The notes under the pieces: model-generated
Told to the model about the DNA's origin: nothing
Databases searched by the model: none
Seen by the model: the letters and a program-made list of their open reading frames with translations, nothing else
In this document: positions 1 to 8,714 of the stretch, in pieces
How the letters are laid out: each line of letters starts with the position of its first letter
Numbering within the stretch: position 1 is the stretch's first letter
Translations under genes and position numbers: made by a program
DNA from: Cellulophaga sp. 20_2_10
Lineage (GTDB): Bacteria > Bacteroidota > Bacteroidia > Flavobacteriales > Flavobacteriaceae
Direction: 5' to 3'
Assembly: GCF_023476645.1 (NCBI RefSeq)
Contig: NZ_JAMCOJ010000005.1
Span: 62,001-126,000, forward strand
Length of the DNA stretch: 64,000 bases

Positions 1-113
1 CAGTAACAATACGCCATAGAGATACTATGGAACAAAAACGTGTTGCCATTACAGATTTAAAATCTATTATAGATGCAGAAGTATCTATGAAAGAATGGCT
101 TAAAAGAATTTAA
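1..113 (+). CDS. glyS: Glycyl-tRNA synthetase, C-terminal end (partial)
   Basis: This is the last 36 codons of a gene entering from the left edge, in the frame ending at TAA 111-113. The readable tail contains VTIRHRDTMEQKR, followed by a short helix ending KEWLKRI. The string R-x-RDTMEQ-R is characteristic of the C-terminal end of the anticodon-binding domain of dimeric (alpha-2) class II glycyl-tRNA synthetases, which charge tRNA-Gly in the cytoplasm. The catalytic domain lies outside the window, so completeness cannot be judged. A strong hairpin with flanking A and T tracts follows directly. Confidence 0.82.
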   Translation, partial: VTIRHRDTMEQKRVAITDLKSIIDAEVSMKEWLKRI

Positions 114-137
114 GTTTTTAAGTTGATAAAAAAAAAA

Positions 138-175
138 GAGCTCACTATAGCATTTGCCAATAGTGAGCTCTTTTT
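138..175. terminator. Bidirectional intrinsic terminator
   Basis: A perfect 10-bp stem (138-147 with 161-170, arm GAGCTCACTA) encloses a 13-base loop. An A tract precedes it (128-137) and a T tract follows (171-175). It sits between the convergent glyS tail and the minus-strand barrel gene ending at 193, so it can end transcription from both sides. Confidence 0.88.
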
Positions 176-192
176 ATATTTCGGATTTTAGT

Positions 193-711
193 TTAGAATC
201 TAAAACCAATAGAAAGTCCTGCTCTAAAAATAAAATCGTCCTGAAAATCTTTTGGGTTAATGTTTCTTCCAAAACCACCATTAAGCTCCAACGTAAAACG
301 CTCGCTGCGGGTTACCCATTTATAACCTCCTCCTAAACCAAGGGCTACATTACCATATTCCTTTTTAATCCTAGAACCAGACTCTGTTACTTTTTTTTCT
401 CCTTTAATATACAACCCTAAAGCTTCAGCAAAAGCTCCGCTTCTTGGCGTATCTCCAAAATAGGCTCTAAAATTTGGTCCAAAACCAAAGCTGCCATTGT
501 AATCTTCTGCATCTCCATCAAAATGAAGAATAGCACCAACACTTGTGTCATCACCTAAAAAATACTCGTAACCAAACTCTACAGATGTTGTTGCCAAAAA
601 CATTCCAATATTAAACCTAACTTCTTGATTTTTATCAAAGTTAGAATAAGCCTGTGCAGACACCATTTTTGCCGTTAGTATAAATAATAGTACTAATAAT
701 CCCTTTTTCAT
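193..711 (-). CDS. Secreted outer-membrane beta-barrel-like protein (172 aa)
   Basis: The protein starts with a Sec signal peptide (MKKGLLVLLFILTAKMVSAQ, cleavage expected after SAQA near residue 21). The rest alternates hydrophobic and polar residues, is rich in Gly and aromatics (for example FGFGPNFRAYFGD and GLGGGYKW) and ends in an aromatic F-R-F, a usual C-terminal signature of outer-membrane barrels. At about 150 mature residues it would form a small barrel of about eight strands. It starts at an ATG and is convergent with glyS. No specific function or ligand can be read from the sequence. The family call rests on pattern, not on a recognised enzyme motif. Confidence 0.7.
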   Translation of the reverse strand: MKKGLLVLLFILTAKMVSAQAYSNFDKNQEVRFNIGMFLATTSVEFGYEYFLGDDTSVGAILHFDGDAEDYNGSFGFGPNFRAYFGDTPRSGAFAEALGLYIKGEKKVTESGSRIKKEYGNVALGLGGGYKWVTRSERFTLELNGGFGRNINPKDFQDDFIFRAGLSIGFRF

Positions 712-835
712 AATGTATTATTTTCTATGTCTTATTTTTCAGTTTGCGAAAATAGGACTTTTTGTAAGAATCTCTCTCATTCATTTTTCATAGAACCCAT
801 TGTTTTGACTATTTTTAATGTTTTAATATTCTAAA

Positions 836-1603
836 ATGAAAATAATCTCATATAACGTTAACGGTATTCGTGCAGCAATAAACAAAGGTTTTATAGATTG
901 GCTTACTGCCACAGACCCAGATGTTATATGCCTTCAAGAAATTAAAGCCTTAAAAGAACAACTAGATTTATCTTTGTTTGAAGATGCTGGTTACGGCTAT
1001 AATTATTGGTATAGTGCACAAAAAAAAGGATACAGTGGTGTTGCTATTTTATCTAAAACTAAACCAGACCACGTAGAATATGGCACAGGAATAGATTATA
1101 TGGACTTTGAAGGGCGCAACATTAGGGCAGACTTTGGAGATGTATCTGTAATGAGTATGTACTTGCCTTCTGGAACAAACTTAGACAGACTAGAATTTAA
1201 GCTTACATATATGTCAGATTTTCAGATCTATATTGATAAACTAAAAAAAGACATTCCAAACATTGTGGTTCTAGGCGATTATAACATTTGTCATGAGGCA
1301 ATAGATATACACGATCCTGTACGCAACAAAAATGTATCTGGTTTTTTACCTGTAGAACGTGAGTGGATTGGTAATTTTATGGATAGTGGTTTTATAGATA
1401 GTTTTAGACATTTTAACAAAGAACCACACAACTACTCCTGGTGGAGCTACAGAGCTAACTCTAGAAACAACAACAAAGGTTGGCGTTTAGACTATGGTAT
1501 GGTGAGCAAAACCTTAGAAAGTCGTTTAAAAAGAGCTGTTATTTTATCCGAAGCCAAACACAGCGACCATTGCCCTATTTTAGTAGAGCTTCAAAAAAAA
1601 TAA
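836..1603 (+). CDS. xth: Exodeoxyribonuclease III (AP endonuclease family)
   Basis: A 255-residue endonuclease/exonuclease/phosphatase-fold enzyme, the usual length for ExoIII/ExoA. Family motifs appear in order: YNVNGIRAA at the N-terminus, the metal-binding Glu in LQEIKA (about residue 35), GDYNICHEAID (about residue 147), WRLDYGMVS and the catalytic His in SDHCPI near the C-terminus. The family cleaves DNA 5' of abasic sites and removes 3' blocks during base-excision repair in the cytoplasm. It starts at ATG 836, 124 bp from the divergent barrel gene. The mutarotase gene begins 20 bp downstream, so the two may be cotranscribed although they share no pathway. Confidence 0.93.
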   Translation: MKIISYNVNGIRAAINKGFIDWLTATDPDVICLQEIKALKEQLDLSLFEDAGYGYNYWYSAQKKGYSGVAILSKTKPDHVEYGTGIDYMDFEGRNIRADFGDVSVMSMYLPSGTNLDRLEFKLTYMSDFQIYIDKLKKDIPNIVVLGDYNICHEAIDIHDPVRNKNVSGFLPVEREWIGNFMDSGFIDSFRHFNKEPHNYSWWSYRANSRNNNKGWRLDYGMVSKTLESRLKRAVILSEAKHSDHCPILVELQKK

Positions 1604-1623
1604 ACCAAATAATACCTTTTACA

Positions 1624-2685
1624 ATGTTGCCACAATTACTAAATGCTGCCGATTTTGATACTATTTTAAATGGCAAAAAAGTAGCGCTTTATACACTAAC
1701 CAACAAACAAGGTTCTGTTGCTCAAATTACAAATTACGGAGGTACTGTTGTCTCTTTATGGGTAAAAGACAAAGAAGGCAATTTTAAAGATGTTGTACTT
1801 GGTTATAAAACATTAGAAGAATACAGAACCAACCCAAATGCATACTTTGGTTCTATTGTAGGCAGGTATGCAAACCGTATTGCAAAGGGTAAATTTACAT
1901 TAGACAACAAAACTTATACACTTGCAACAAATAACGGAGAGAACCACTTACACGGAGGCACAAGGGGTTTTGACGCTGCCGTATGGGTTGCCAAACAAAC
2001 TTGTGCGCACACCTTAGAGCTAACTTACGTTTCTGCGGATATGGAAGAGGGCTACCCTGGTAATTTAGCCATTACTGTACAATACCAATTAACAGAAGAC
2101 AATGCCTTAAAAATAACATATTGGGCTATTACAGATAAAACAACCATTATAAACCTTACCAACCACTCTTATTTTAATTTAAAGGGCGAAGGCAATGGTG
2201 ATATTCTAGATCATAATTTACAAATAAACGCAACTAAATTTACAAGTGTAGATCAAACCTGTATACCTACAGGTGAACTAACTCCTGTAAAAAATACACC
2301 TCTAGATTTTACAAAAGAAAAAACTATTGGCAAAGATATTACTGCAGATGATGAGCAACTTAAAATAGGAAACGGTTACGACCACAACTACGTTATAAAC
2401 CACACCGAAACTTTAAACTTAGCGGCTAAAGTAACAGAAACCACAACAGGTATTACAATGGAGGTACTTACCACTGAACCCGGCGTACAATTGTATACAG
2501 GTAATTTTATACCCGATACTGTTGTAGGTAAAACAAATAAAAAATACCACCCAAGAGCTGCATTTTGTTTAGAAACACAACACTACCCAGACAGCCCAAA
2601 CAATCCAGATTTCCCTACTGTTATACTACAACCAAAAGAAGAATACCATAGCGTAACTTTATACAAATTTAGTACAAAAGCATAG
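1624..2685 (+). CDS. galM: Aldose 1-epimerase (galactose mutarotase)
   Basis: A 353-residue protein read from ATG 1624. The open frame extends further upstream, but that part overlaps xth and gives an unrelated sequence, while residues after 1624 match the family from the start. Mutarotase motifs are present: GSIVGRYANRIAKGKF, NGENHLHGG with the substrate His, NLTNHSYFNLKG with the general-acid His, and LETQHYPDSPNN carrying the catalytic Glu. These enzymes interconvert alpha and beta anomers of aldohexoses. There is no signal peptide, so it is probably cytoplasmic. It is not embedded in a galactose operon here. Confidence 0.9.
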   Translation: MLPQLLNAADFDTILNGKKVALYTLTNKQGSVAQITNYGGTVVSLWVKDKEGNFKDVVLGYKTLEEYRTNPNAYFGSIVGRYANRIAKGKFTLDNKTYTLATNNGENHLHGGTRGFDAAVWVAKQTCAHTLELTYVSADMEEGYPGNLAITVQYQLTEDNALKITYWAITDKTTIINLTNHSYFNLKGEGNGDILDHNLQINATKFTSVDQTCIPTGELTPVKNTPLDFTKEKTIGKDITADDEQLKIGNGYDHNYVINHTETLNLAAKVTETTTGITMEVLTTEPGVQLYTGNFIPDTVVGKTNKKYHPRAAFCLETQHYPDSPNNPDFPTVILQPKEEYHSVTLYKFSTKA

Positions 2686-2775
2686 TTAATAATCCTATTG
2701 TTGGCTACTTCATAAAATTAAAAACAGGCACTAAAATTAATAAAGCACAACAACCAACCCTATTAAAACGTTTAG

Positions 2776-2783
2776 TAGCTTTG
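2776..2783 (+). promoter_or_regulatory. Candidate -7 box of the mqo promoter
   Basis: TAGCTTTG matches the Bacteroidota -7 consensus TAnnTTTG exactly and ends 18 bases before the mqo ATG. I find no convincing TTG -33 element at the expected distance, so the call rests on one box. Confidence 0.4.
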
Positions 2784-2801
2784 TAGTAAACACCACCACA
2801 T

Positions 2802-4286
2802 ATGATAGCAAAACAAGACTTTACACTTATAGGAGCAGGTATTATGAGCGCTACGCTTGGCGTTTTATTAAAACAATTAATTCCAGATGCTAAAATTTCT
2901 ATTTACGAAAGACTAGATAAGGTTGGCGCAGAAAGTTCTGATGCCTGGAACAACGCAGGTACTGGTCACTCAGCTTTTTGCGAACTTAATTATACTCCAG
3001 AAAACGAAGCCGGACAAGTAGATATTTCCAAAGCACTAAAAATTAGTGAGTCTTTTGAGGTTTCTAAACAGTTGTGGGCATACCTTGTAAAAAACAATTT
3101 ACTCCCAGCGAACAACCCTTTTATAAATGATATTGACCATATGAGTTTTGTTTGGGGTACTGAAAATATTGATTTTTTAAAAAAAAGACATACAGCACTT
3201 ACCGCATATCCAATGTTTAAAGATATGTTGCATTCAGAAAATTTTCAAGAAATTAAAGAATGGGCCCCATTAATGATGACGGGCCGTAATAAAGATCAAA
3301 AAATAGGCGCAACTAGAATGCCCATTGGTACAGATGTAAATTTTGGAACTATCACAAGAGGTATGATCTCTTATTTGCAATCTTGCGATGGCGTGGAAGT
3401 ATTTCTAGGTCACCAAGTAGAAGATATAGACGATAGAAAAGATAACACTTGGGAAATAGAAGTTAAAAATTTACACACAAATGAAGAAAAAACCATACAC
3501 AGTAACTTTGTATTTATTGGTGCCGGTGGTGGCGCATTAAAACTATTAGAAAAATCTGATATCCCAGAAGCAGATGGCTATGGCGGATTCCCCGTAAGTG
3601 GTCAGTTTTTAAAGTGCAACAACCAAGATGTTATTCTACAACACGAGGCTAAAGTTTACGGTATGGCAGAAGTTGGTGCGCCACCAATGTCTGTTCCACA
3701 TTTAGACACCAGAATGTTAAACGGCGATCGCTCATTGCTTTTTGGACCATATGCTGGTTTTTCTACTAAATTCTTAAAAAACGGATCGTATTTTGACCTG
3801 CCTCTTTCTATAGATGCACACAATATTTTTCCAATGTTAAGAGCTGGCTTACACAACCTATCCCTAACAAAATACTTAATAGAACAAGTAGTACAGTCGC
3901 CAGAAGAGCGCTTTAAGGCTTTAGAAAAATATTATCCCAATGCCAAAATAGAAGATTGGGAACTTATTACAGCAGGGCAACGTGTCCAAATTATTAAAAA
4001 AGACGCAAAAGAAGGTGGTGTACTTAAATTTGGAACCGAGATTGTAACCAATAAAAATAAAACAATAGCTGCATTGTTAGGAGCATCTCCAGGAGCATCT
4101 ACCTCTGTATCTATTATGTTATCTGTACTAAACGAATGTTTTCCTATGCAGGTAAAATCTAAGGCTTGGCAACAAAAGTTAACCCAAATGATTCCTAGCT
4201 TAGGCAGGTCTTTAATTACAGACGAAGAACTCTGTTTAAGCACTAGAGCTTACACCACTGGAATTTTAAAACTAGAAGACAAATAA
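2802..4286 (+). CDS. mqo: Malate:quinone oxidoreductase
   Basis: A 494-residue flavoprotein of normal family length. It opens with the FAD-binding fold LIGAGIMSATLGVLLK and has family blocks such as NNAGTGHSAFCELNYT, MPIGTDVNFG, GGFPVSGQFL, LLFGPYAGFSTKFLK and a C-terminal GASPGASTS. Mqo oxidises L-malate to oxaloacetate and passes electrons to the quinone pool. It is a peripheral membrane enzyme that replaces or supplements NAD-dependent malate dehydrogenase in the TCA cycle. It has its own upstream region of 116 bp and a strong terminator 10 bp after the stop, so it is probably monocistronic. Confidence 0.95.
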   Translation: MIAKQDFTLIGAGIMSATLGVLLKQLIPDAKISIYERLDKVGAESSDAWNNAGTGHSAFCELNYTPENEAGQVDISKALKISESFEVSKQLWAYLVKNNLLPANNPFINDIDHMSFVWGTENIDFLKKRHTALTAYPMFKDMLHSENFQEIKEWAPLMMTGRNKDQKIGATRMPIGTDVNFGTITRGMISYLQSCDGVEVFLGHQVEDIDDRKDNTWEIEVKNLHTNEEKTIHSNFVFIGAGGGALKLLEKSDIPEADGYGGFPVSGQFLKCNNQDVILQHEAKVYGMAEVGAPPMSVPHLDTRMLNGDRSLLFGPYAGFSTKFLKNGSYFDLPLSIDAHNIFPMLRAGLHNLSLTKYLIEQVVQSPEERFKALEKYYPNAKIEDWELITAGQRVQIIKKDAKEGGVLKFGTEIVTNKNKTIAALLGASPGASTSVSIMLSVLNECFPMQVKSKAWQQKLTQMIPSLGRSLITDEELCLSTRAYTTGILKLEDK

Positions 4287-4295
4287 AAAGCTAAA

Positions 4296-4328
4296 AAAAC
4301 CCGATTCTAAATAATAGAATCGGGTTTT
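4296..4328. terminator. Bidirectional intrinsic terminator
   Basis: A 14-bp perfect stem (4296-4309 with 4315-4328) with loop AATAA and a GC-rich centre (CCCGATTC). It lies between the convergent mqo and desaturase genes. An A tract on one side and Ts on the other allow function on both strands. Confidence 0.88.
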
Positions 4329-4347
4329 ACTTTTTTATACTATTGTA

Positions 4348-5343
4348 TTAAAGTAAGCCGTTAGCTTGTACCCATTTAAAGTGGTACTGATCATCATCAA
4401 TCTTCATACGGTCTGATATACGTTGCAATCTAGATGGTAACTTCGTTAAATAATCTCTTGCTTTTTCAGCAGAATCATTTAAACCTCTTACATTTTCGAT
4501 ATCCCAATAGCCGTTTAACTTGCTAAGAATTTCTATATAATCTTGAGCAGTATACACACCTAATCTCTGAGCACAATTGCTAAAAGTTTCAAAAGCTGTA
4601 CCTATGCTTCCTCCAGACTCACGTAAAAAATGAGCTGGCATTACAATCTTACGCTTCATCATATCTGCAAAAGCCAATATCATACCATTAGGATCTTGAT
4701 CCATAATAATTTTTACAAACTCTCTATATGCTAAGTGGTGACGCATTTCGTCTCCTGCAATAATATTACACATTTTACCAAGTAAGGTATTCCCTTTTTT
4801 CTTAGCCATTTGCCCCACTCTCTTATGAGATATGTTTGTTGCTAATTCTTGAAAAGAAGTATATACAAAGTTTTTGTACGGGTCTCTATCTGTTCCAATA
4901 TCAAAACCATCTGCGATTAAATGCTGTGTAGTAATTTCTACTTCTCTCATATTTACCCTTCCAGATAAGTACAAGTATTTATTTAACACATCTCCATGTC
5001 TATTTTCTTCTGCAGTCCAGTGTCTTACCCATTTAGACCAGCCATTCTCTGGCCCATCATGTTGATCTACACCTTCTACATCCATTAACCAAGACTCATA
5101 TGTTGGCAAAGCCTCTTCTGTAATGGTATCTGCTACTAGTGTAACCCAAAAATCATAACCTAATTCTTTAGCTTCTTCTCTTATTTGCTCTACTTCACTA
5201 AAAAAGTTATCACTTTGAGAATCTGGCAAAAAATCTGTTGGTTGCCATATTTTATCTATAGGAACAAGGTAAGAGTCTATAAAACCATCTACCTTGCCTT
5301 CTATGGCTTTCATTACTTCTAATCTTATATTGTGTGCAGACAT
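4348..5343 (-). CDS. Acyl-[acyl-carrier-protein] desaturase (diiron)
   Basis: A 331-residue soluble diiron desaturase of the plant stearoyl-ACP desaturase (FAB2) family. The two iron-binding E-x-x-H boxes are visible: EENRHGD (about residue 113) and DEMRHH (about residue 198). Further acidic ligands lie in TITEEALPTYESW and in the SFQELATNISHKR helix. These enzymes introduce a cis double bond into ACP-bound fatty acyl chains using O2 and ferredoxin and so set membrane fluidity. The start ATG at 5343 leaves a 37-bp gap from the phosphoesterase gene upstream. It may be the last gene of the minus-strand block or have its own promoter. Regiospecificity cannot be told from sequence. Confidence 0.92.
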   Translation of the reverse strand: MSAHNIRLEVMKAIEGKVDGFIDSYLVPIDKIWQPTDFLPDSQSDNFFSEVEQIREEAKELGYDFWVTLVADTITEEALPTYESWLMDVEGVDQHDGPENGWSKWVRHWTAEENRHGDVLNKYLYLSGRVNMREVEITTQHLIADGFDIGTDRDPYKNFVYTSFQELATNISHKRVGQMAKKKGNTLLGKMCNIIAGDEMRHHLAYREFVKIIMDQDPNGMILAFADMMKRKIVMPAHFLRESGGSIGTAFETFSNCAQRLGVYTAQDYIEILSKLNGYWDIENVRGLNDSAEKARDYLTKLPSRLQRISDRMKIDDDQYHFKWVQANGLL

Positions 5344-5380
5344 GTTTAATGATTGTTTTTACAAATGTCGTTAATAATTT

Positions 5381-6106
5381 TTAATTCCTTCCTTTTTCTG
5401 TAGGATAAAACGAAGCTACCGGATCGCTTTGCCACACCTCTTTTGTATCTATATCTAACATAGATAATGGACCTTTAAAAGCGGCACCTGTATCTATATT
5501 AAATACATTAGCAGCATTGTGTGGCTCAGTTTTACCTATGCGCGTAACAGGTGTATGTCCTATATATATTTCTTTATATAGTAATAATCGATGCGGATAC
5601 CTATTGTCTTCTTTGGATAAAGAACGGTCTACAGCCAAAGCAAGCTCCCAAAGAGTTCTATCCCAATAAAAAGATTTTGAAAAATATTCATAATCTACTC
5701 CTTTTAAATTGGTAAAACCTGCGTGTAAAAAAAGTCTATCGCTAGTATCTAAATAATAGTTTTCTAGACTTTCTAAAAAATCCATATGCTCACTTTTGGT
5801 AGTATCGTCTACATCTGCGTAAGATTTTTTTGTAGATACACCGCCATGTAAAACCCAAGTATCGTTATGTTCTTTTGTCTTTAACCAGTTAAGACAAAGC
5901 TCATCATGATTACCTCTTATAAATGTACAATTATGAGTCTTTTTTAATTCAATTAAAAAATTAATTGTCTCTACCGCCTCACTCCAGCCATCTACATAAT
6001 CTCCTAAAAAAATAAGGTGATCTTCTTTAGTTACGGCTGCTTTTTGCAACAATTGCTGTAATGCTTTTAATCCTGAATGTATATCTCCTATAACTAATGT
6101 TCTCAT
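5381..6106 (-). CDS. Calcineurin-like metallophosphoesterase (PPP/ApaH-like)
   Basis: A 241-residue cytoplasmic phosphoesterase with all metal-binding motifs of the bacterial serine/threonine phosphatase and diadenosine-tetraphosphatase group: GDIHSG at the N-terminus, GDYVDG (about residue 36), RGNHDE (about residue 65), then HAG and GHTPVT toward the C-terminus. Possible substrates are phosphoproteins or Ap4A, and the sequence does not decide between them. Its ATG overlaps the stop of the upstream zinc-ribbon gene (ATGA), which implies translational coupling. A functional link with that membrane protein is likely but unproven. Confidence 0.85.
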   Translation of the reverse strand: MRTLVIGDIHSGLKALQQLLQKAAVTKEDHLIFLGDYVDGWSEAVETINFLIELKKTHNCTFIRGNHDELCLNWLKTKEHNDTWVLHGGVSTKKSYADVDDTTKSEHMDFLESLENYYLDTSDRLFLHAGFTNLKGVDYEYFSKSFYWDRTLWELALAVDRSLSKEDNRYPHRLLLYKEIYIGHTPVTRIGKTEPHNAANVFNIDTGAAFKGPLSMLDIDTKEVWQSDPVASFYPTEKGRN

Positions 6107-7185
6107 TGAGTAAATAAAATAAATAGTCCAATTATTAATACTAGTAAAAGTACTAAAAAGAAAATTTTCCAGAAAGAATATGGCCTTGTACCACTTATTT
6201 TCCCAGTTTGTCCATTTACATAAAATCGATATTCTTTACCATCGTAATTGTATGCGCTAACGTAAATAGGCAATAAAATATGTTTAAATGTTTCTTCCTC
6301 TAGCTTAATGTCTGCCGAAGATATCTGTTGTGTATCCCCACCAATATCTTTTCGTATCCAATTGTGAGCAATTTCTTTTGCTTTTGCAAAGGATTGATGG
6401 TGACCATCTTTTAACGAAATTGTATATTTTTCGGTAACAAAACCGGCTAAAAACCCAGAGTTATAAGGCTTTAGCTCTTTTAGGTTCCAAAATGCCACTT
6501 TTGCAGGCACTTCCCTTTGTTTTTTTTCTGATGCGTTAATTAGAATATCATCTACAAAACCGTTTACCCTGCCAGATGCAGAATACCATCTTGTTCTACG
6601 TTCTTGTCTGGTGCTTGTACCATTTTTTGTTTTATATGTCTTGGTAACATAATAATACTCCCCACGTTTGCCTATATAATCTGCAGTCATATCTGCATCA
6701 AAAGTCCAATGTGGCATATATAAACCACGAATACCCTCTGGATCTAAAGCTGCTTTTTTTAGCTTATCTGGAGCAAACCAAATACCATTTACCCAGCTTT
6801 TAAAAATGCTTCTAGCCTTATTTGCATCTATTTGAAAGGGGAGAACTGCACTCGGCAAAATCCATCCTTCTTTTTCTATATCTTCTGTAATTAAAGGTTC
6901 ACTACAGTAAACACAATGTAAAGATTTGTAGTTTTCTTCTATATGCTGGTTGGCACCACAGTTTTTACAGTGCAGCAATTCTATAGTTTCTGTATACGCA
7001 TTATCGCCAACCACTTTTAAATAGTGATCTAACTCTAATTCTTCAAAACTACTTTTAGCCTGCTCTATAAACTCCTCGTACCCGCAATACCCACAGTTTA
7101 ATTGCTGCGAGCCAGGTTTATACTTTAATTCTGCGCCACAATTGGCACAAGATTTCTTTTGTTCAGATTGCTTTAATTCTTCCAT
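6103..7185 (-). CDS. Double zinc-ribbon membrane protein (YdjG-like)
   Basis: A 360-residue protein with two N-terminal zinc ribbons: CANCGAEL followed by CGYCGYEE (residues about 13-40), and CKNCGANQ followed by CVYCSEPL (about 73-97). A long soluble region follows, containing an RRTRW cluster and the conserved stretch LKPYNSGFLAGFVTEKY. A single C-terminal hydrophobic anchor (about 340-358, rich in L/F/I) ends the protein. It would sit as a tail-anchored membrane protein with a cytosolic head. This resembles Bacillus YdjG, which works with the SPFH protein YdjI; a YdjI-like gene lies just upstream here. The ribbons are TFIIB-like in pattern, but there is no evidence of a transcription role. 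Confidence 0.75.
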   Translation of the reverse strand: MEELKQSEQKKSCANCGAELKYKPGSQQLNCGYCGYEEFIEQAKSSFEELELDHYLKVVGDNAYTETIELLHCKNCGANQHIEENYKSLHCVYCSEPLITEDIEKEGWILPSAVLPFQIDANKARSIFKSWVNGIWFAPDKLKKAALDPEGIRGLYMPHWTFDADMTADYIGKRGEYYYVTKTYKTKNGTSTRQERRTRWYSASGRVNGFVDDILINASEKKQREVPAKVAFWNLKELKPYNSGFLAGFVTEKYTISLKDGHHQSFAKAKEIAHNWIRKDIGGDTQQISSADIKLEEETFKHILLPIYVSAYNYDGKEYRFYVNGQTGKISGTRPYSFWKIFFLVLLLVLIIGLFILFTQ

Positions 7186-7243
7186 AAAAGTTACTGCTTA
7201 ATAAAGCAGTAAAAAACTATTATTTTAGGTTGATGATCAAAAA

Positions 7244-7471
7244 CTACAGCATGTTAAATACTGCTCTTTTTTGTTGAACCCATTTTTGATAATCAGAAGG
7301 ATCTTTACACAAATCTTGCATTTCTTTCATTGCTTCTAAATGTGCATTATCTGCCAGCTTATACATTTCTATACCGTGCTGTTTACTTTGTTCCGATATT
7401 TCTTCAAAAGTAATTGCAAAAAACTCTTTCTCACAAGCGCCTCCCAATTCTCTACAAGTCATTTTTTTCAT
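7244..7471 (-). CDS. Small DUF1059-like protein
   Basis: A 75-residue protein read from ATG 7471; a GTG one codon upstream is an alternative. The N-terminal MTCRELGGAC, followed by a helix with H30-like spacing (EISEQSKQHGIEM), resembles the DUF1059 small-protein pattern of two cysteines followed by a helix containing histidine. The C-terminal half is helical and charged. No signal peptide or membrane segment is present. It lies between the SPFH gene (12 bp gap after correcting starts) and the zinc-ribbon gene, so it is probably part of the same operon. Function is unknown. Confidence 0.62.
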   Translation of the reverse strand: MKKMTCRELGGACEKEFFAITFEEISEQSKQHGIEMYKLADNAHLEAMKEMQDLCKDPSDYQKWVQQKRAVFNML

Positions 7472-7486
7472 CACCCTAAAAATTAA

Positions 7487-8623
7487 TTAAACAGTTGGCA
7501 ATGGTGGCGGTGTATTACCTCCTAAAAATACTTTCAATTCTTCAATCTCTTGTAAAGCTGTCCAACTAGGCATTCCTTGCTTCCATAATAAAGAATCTTT
7601 ATTTATGGTTCTGTTTGCAAAAAGCTCTTTTAATTTATCAAAAGCAACAGGACCCATTTGTTGTCCGTTTGCAGCATAAAAATACTGTACTTGGGTTGGC
7701 ATTGGTGGCGGCACCGCGCCTCCCTGTGGCTGTATCGCCGGTTGTTGTTGCATCATTTGAGGATTCATCATTCCGCCCATTTGCTGCGCCATTACAAAGC
7801 CCATTCCCATTCCCATACCTGCTCCTGCTGTGCCGCCATCATTCTTGGCAGCAGCTTCAATTGCTTTAGCTGTTTTAAACTGAGTTAACTTTCCTAAATC
7901 TATTTTATCTAACCTACTGTACTCAAAAATTTCCTTTTTAAGTTCCTCTGGCATAGAGACATTTTCTATATAGAATTTCTCTAATTCTATACCAATACGC
8001 CCAAACTCAGGTTGCATTACCTCTTGGCAGGTTTCAGAAAGCTCTGATGTGTTTGCTGCATATAATTCTATTGGCAAGTTAGCCTCACCAACAGTATCTG
8101 TAAAACGCGTTACTATTAAACTTTTTAAGTGCTCATTAACTTCATAATTGGTAAAGTTACCATCGGTACCAACAACATCTACTACAAATTTACCAGCATC
8201 TTGTATTCTAAAACTATACGTACCAAATGCTCTAATTTCAGTTAATCCAAAACGAGCATCACTAAGCATAATTGGGTTTTTAGTCCCCCATTTTTCATCT
8301 GTAAATAAGCTTGTGCTAACAAAATAAACCTCTGCTTTAAACGGACTATTAAAACCATATTTCCAACCTTTTAAGGTTGTTAAAATTGGTAAGTTTTGTG
8401 TATTTAAGGTGTATGTTCCTGGCTTAAAAACATCTGCCAACTGTCCCTCGTTAATAAAAACGGCTACTTGCCCTTCTCTAACAATTAATTGTGCGTTGTT
8501 TTTTATTTCGTTTTGGTAACGCTCAAAACGATACACAATGGTATCATCTGTGCTGTTTAACCACTCAATTATATCTATAAATTCGTGACTTAACTTCTTT
8601 TTAATTTCATCAAATATTCCCAT
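7487..8623 (-). CDS. SPFH/band-7 protein with C-terminal GYF_2 domain (YdjI-like)
   Basis: A 378-residue protein. The N-terminal region resembles the YdjI/virion-core-like SPFH group: QLIVREGQVAVFINEGQLADVFKPG, TLKGWKYGFNSPFKAEVYF and a long SPFH core to about residue 240. A Met/Gln/Pro-rich linker (about 265-310, with repeated MGMG and MMNPQMM) follows. The last 60 residues form a GYF_2-type domain (YFYAANGQQMGPVAFDKL, LLWKQGMPSWT). SPFH proteins scaffold membrane microdomains. No transmembrane helix is seen, so attachment may depend on partners such as the downstream zinc-ribbon protein. Heads the small operon 8623 to 5381. Confidence 0.85.
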   Translation of the reverse strand: MGIFDEIKKKLSHEFIDIIEWLNSTDDTIVYRFERYQNEIKNNAQLIVREGQVAVFINEGQLADVFKPGTYTLNTQNLPILTTLKGWKYGFNSPFKAEVYFVSTSLFTDEKWGTKNPIMLSDARFGLTEIRAFGTYSFRIQDAGKFVVDVVGTDGNFTNYEVNEHLKSLIVTRFTDTVGEANLPIELYAANTSELSETCQEVMQPEFGRIGIELEKFYIENVSMPEELKKEIFEYSRLDKIDLGKLTQFKTAKAIEAAAKNDGGTAGAGMGMGMGFVMAQQMGGMMNPQMMQQQPAIQPQGGAVPPPMPTQVQYFYAANGQQMGPVAFDKLKELFANRTINKDSLLWKQGMPSWTALQEIEELKVFLGGNTPPPLPTV

Positions 8624-8714
8624 TCTGGTTGTGTTTTATTTTTAGTCAAAAAAGATAACGTTTTTAGGCCAATTACTCAAACTAAAATTACAAATAGTTC
8701 TGCCTGTTATCTTT

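Noticed and set aside
1480-1623. N-terminal extension of the aldose epimerase into xth
   Set aside because: It overlaps the end of xth in another frame and has no resemblance to the epimerase family.
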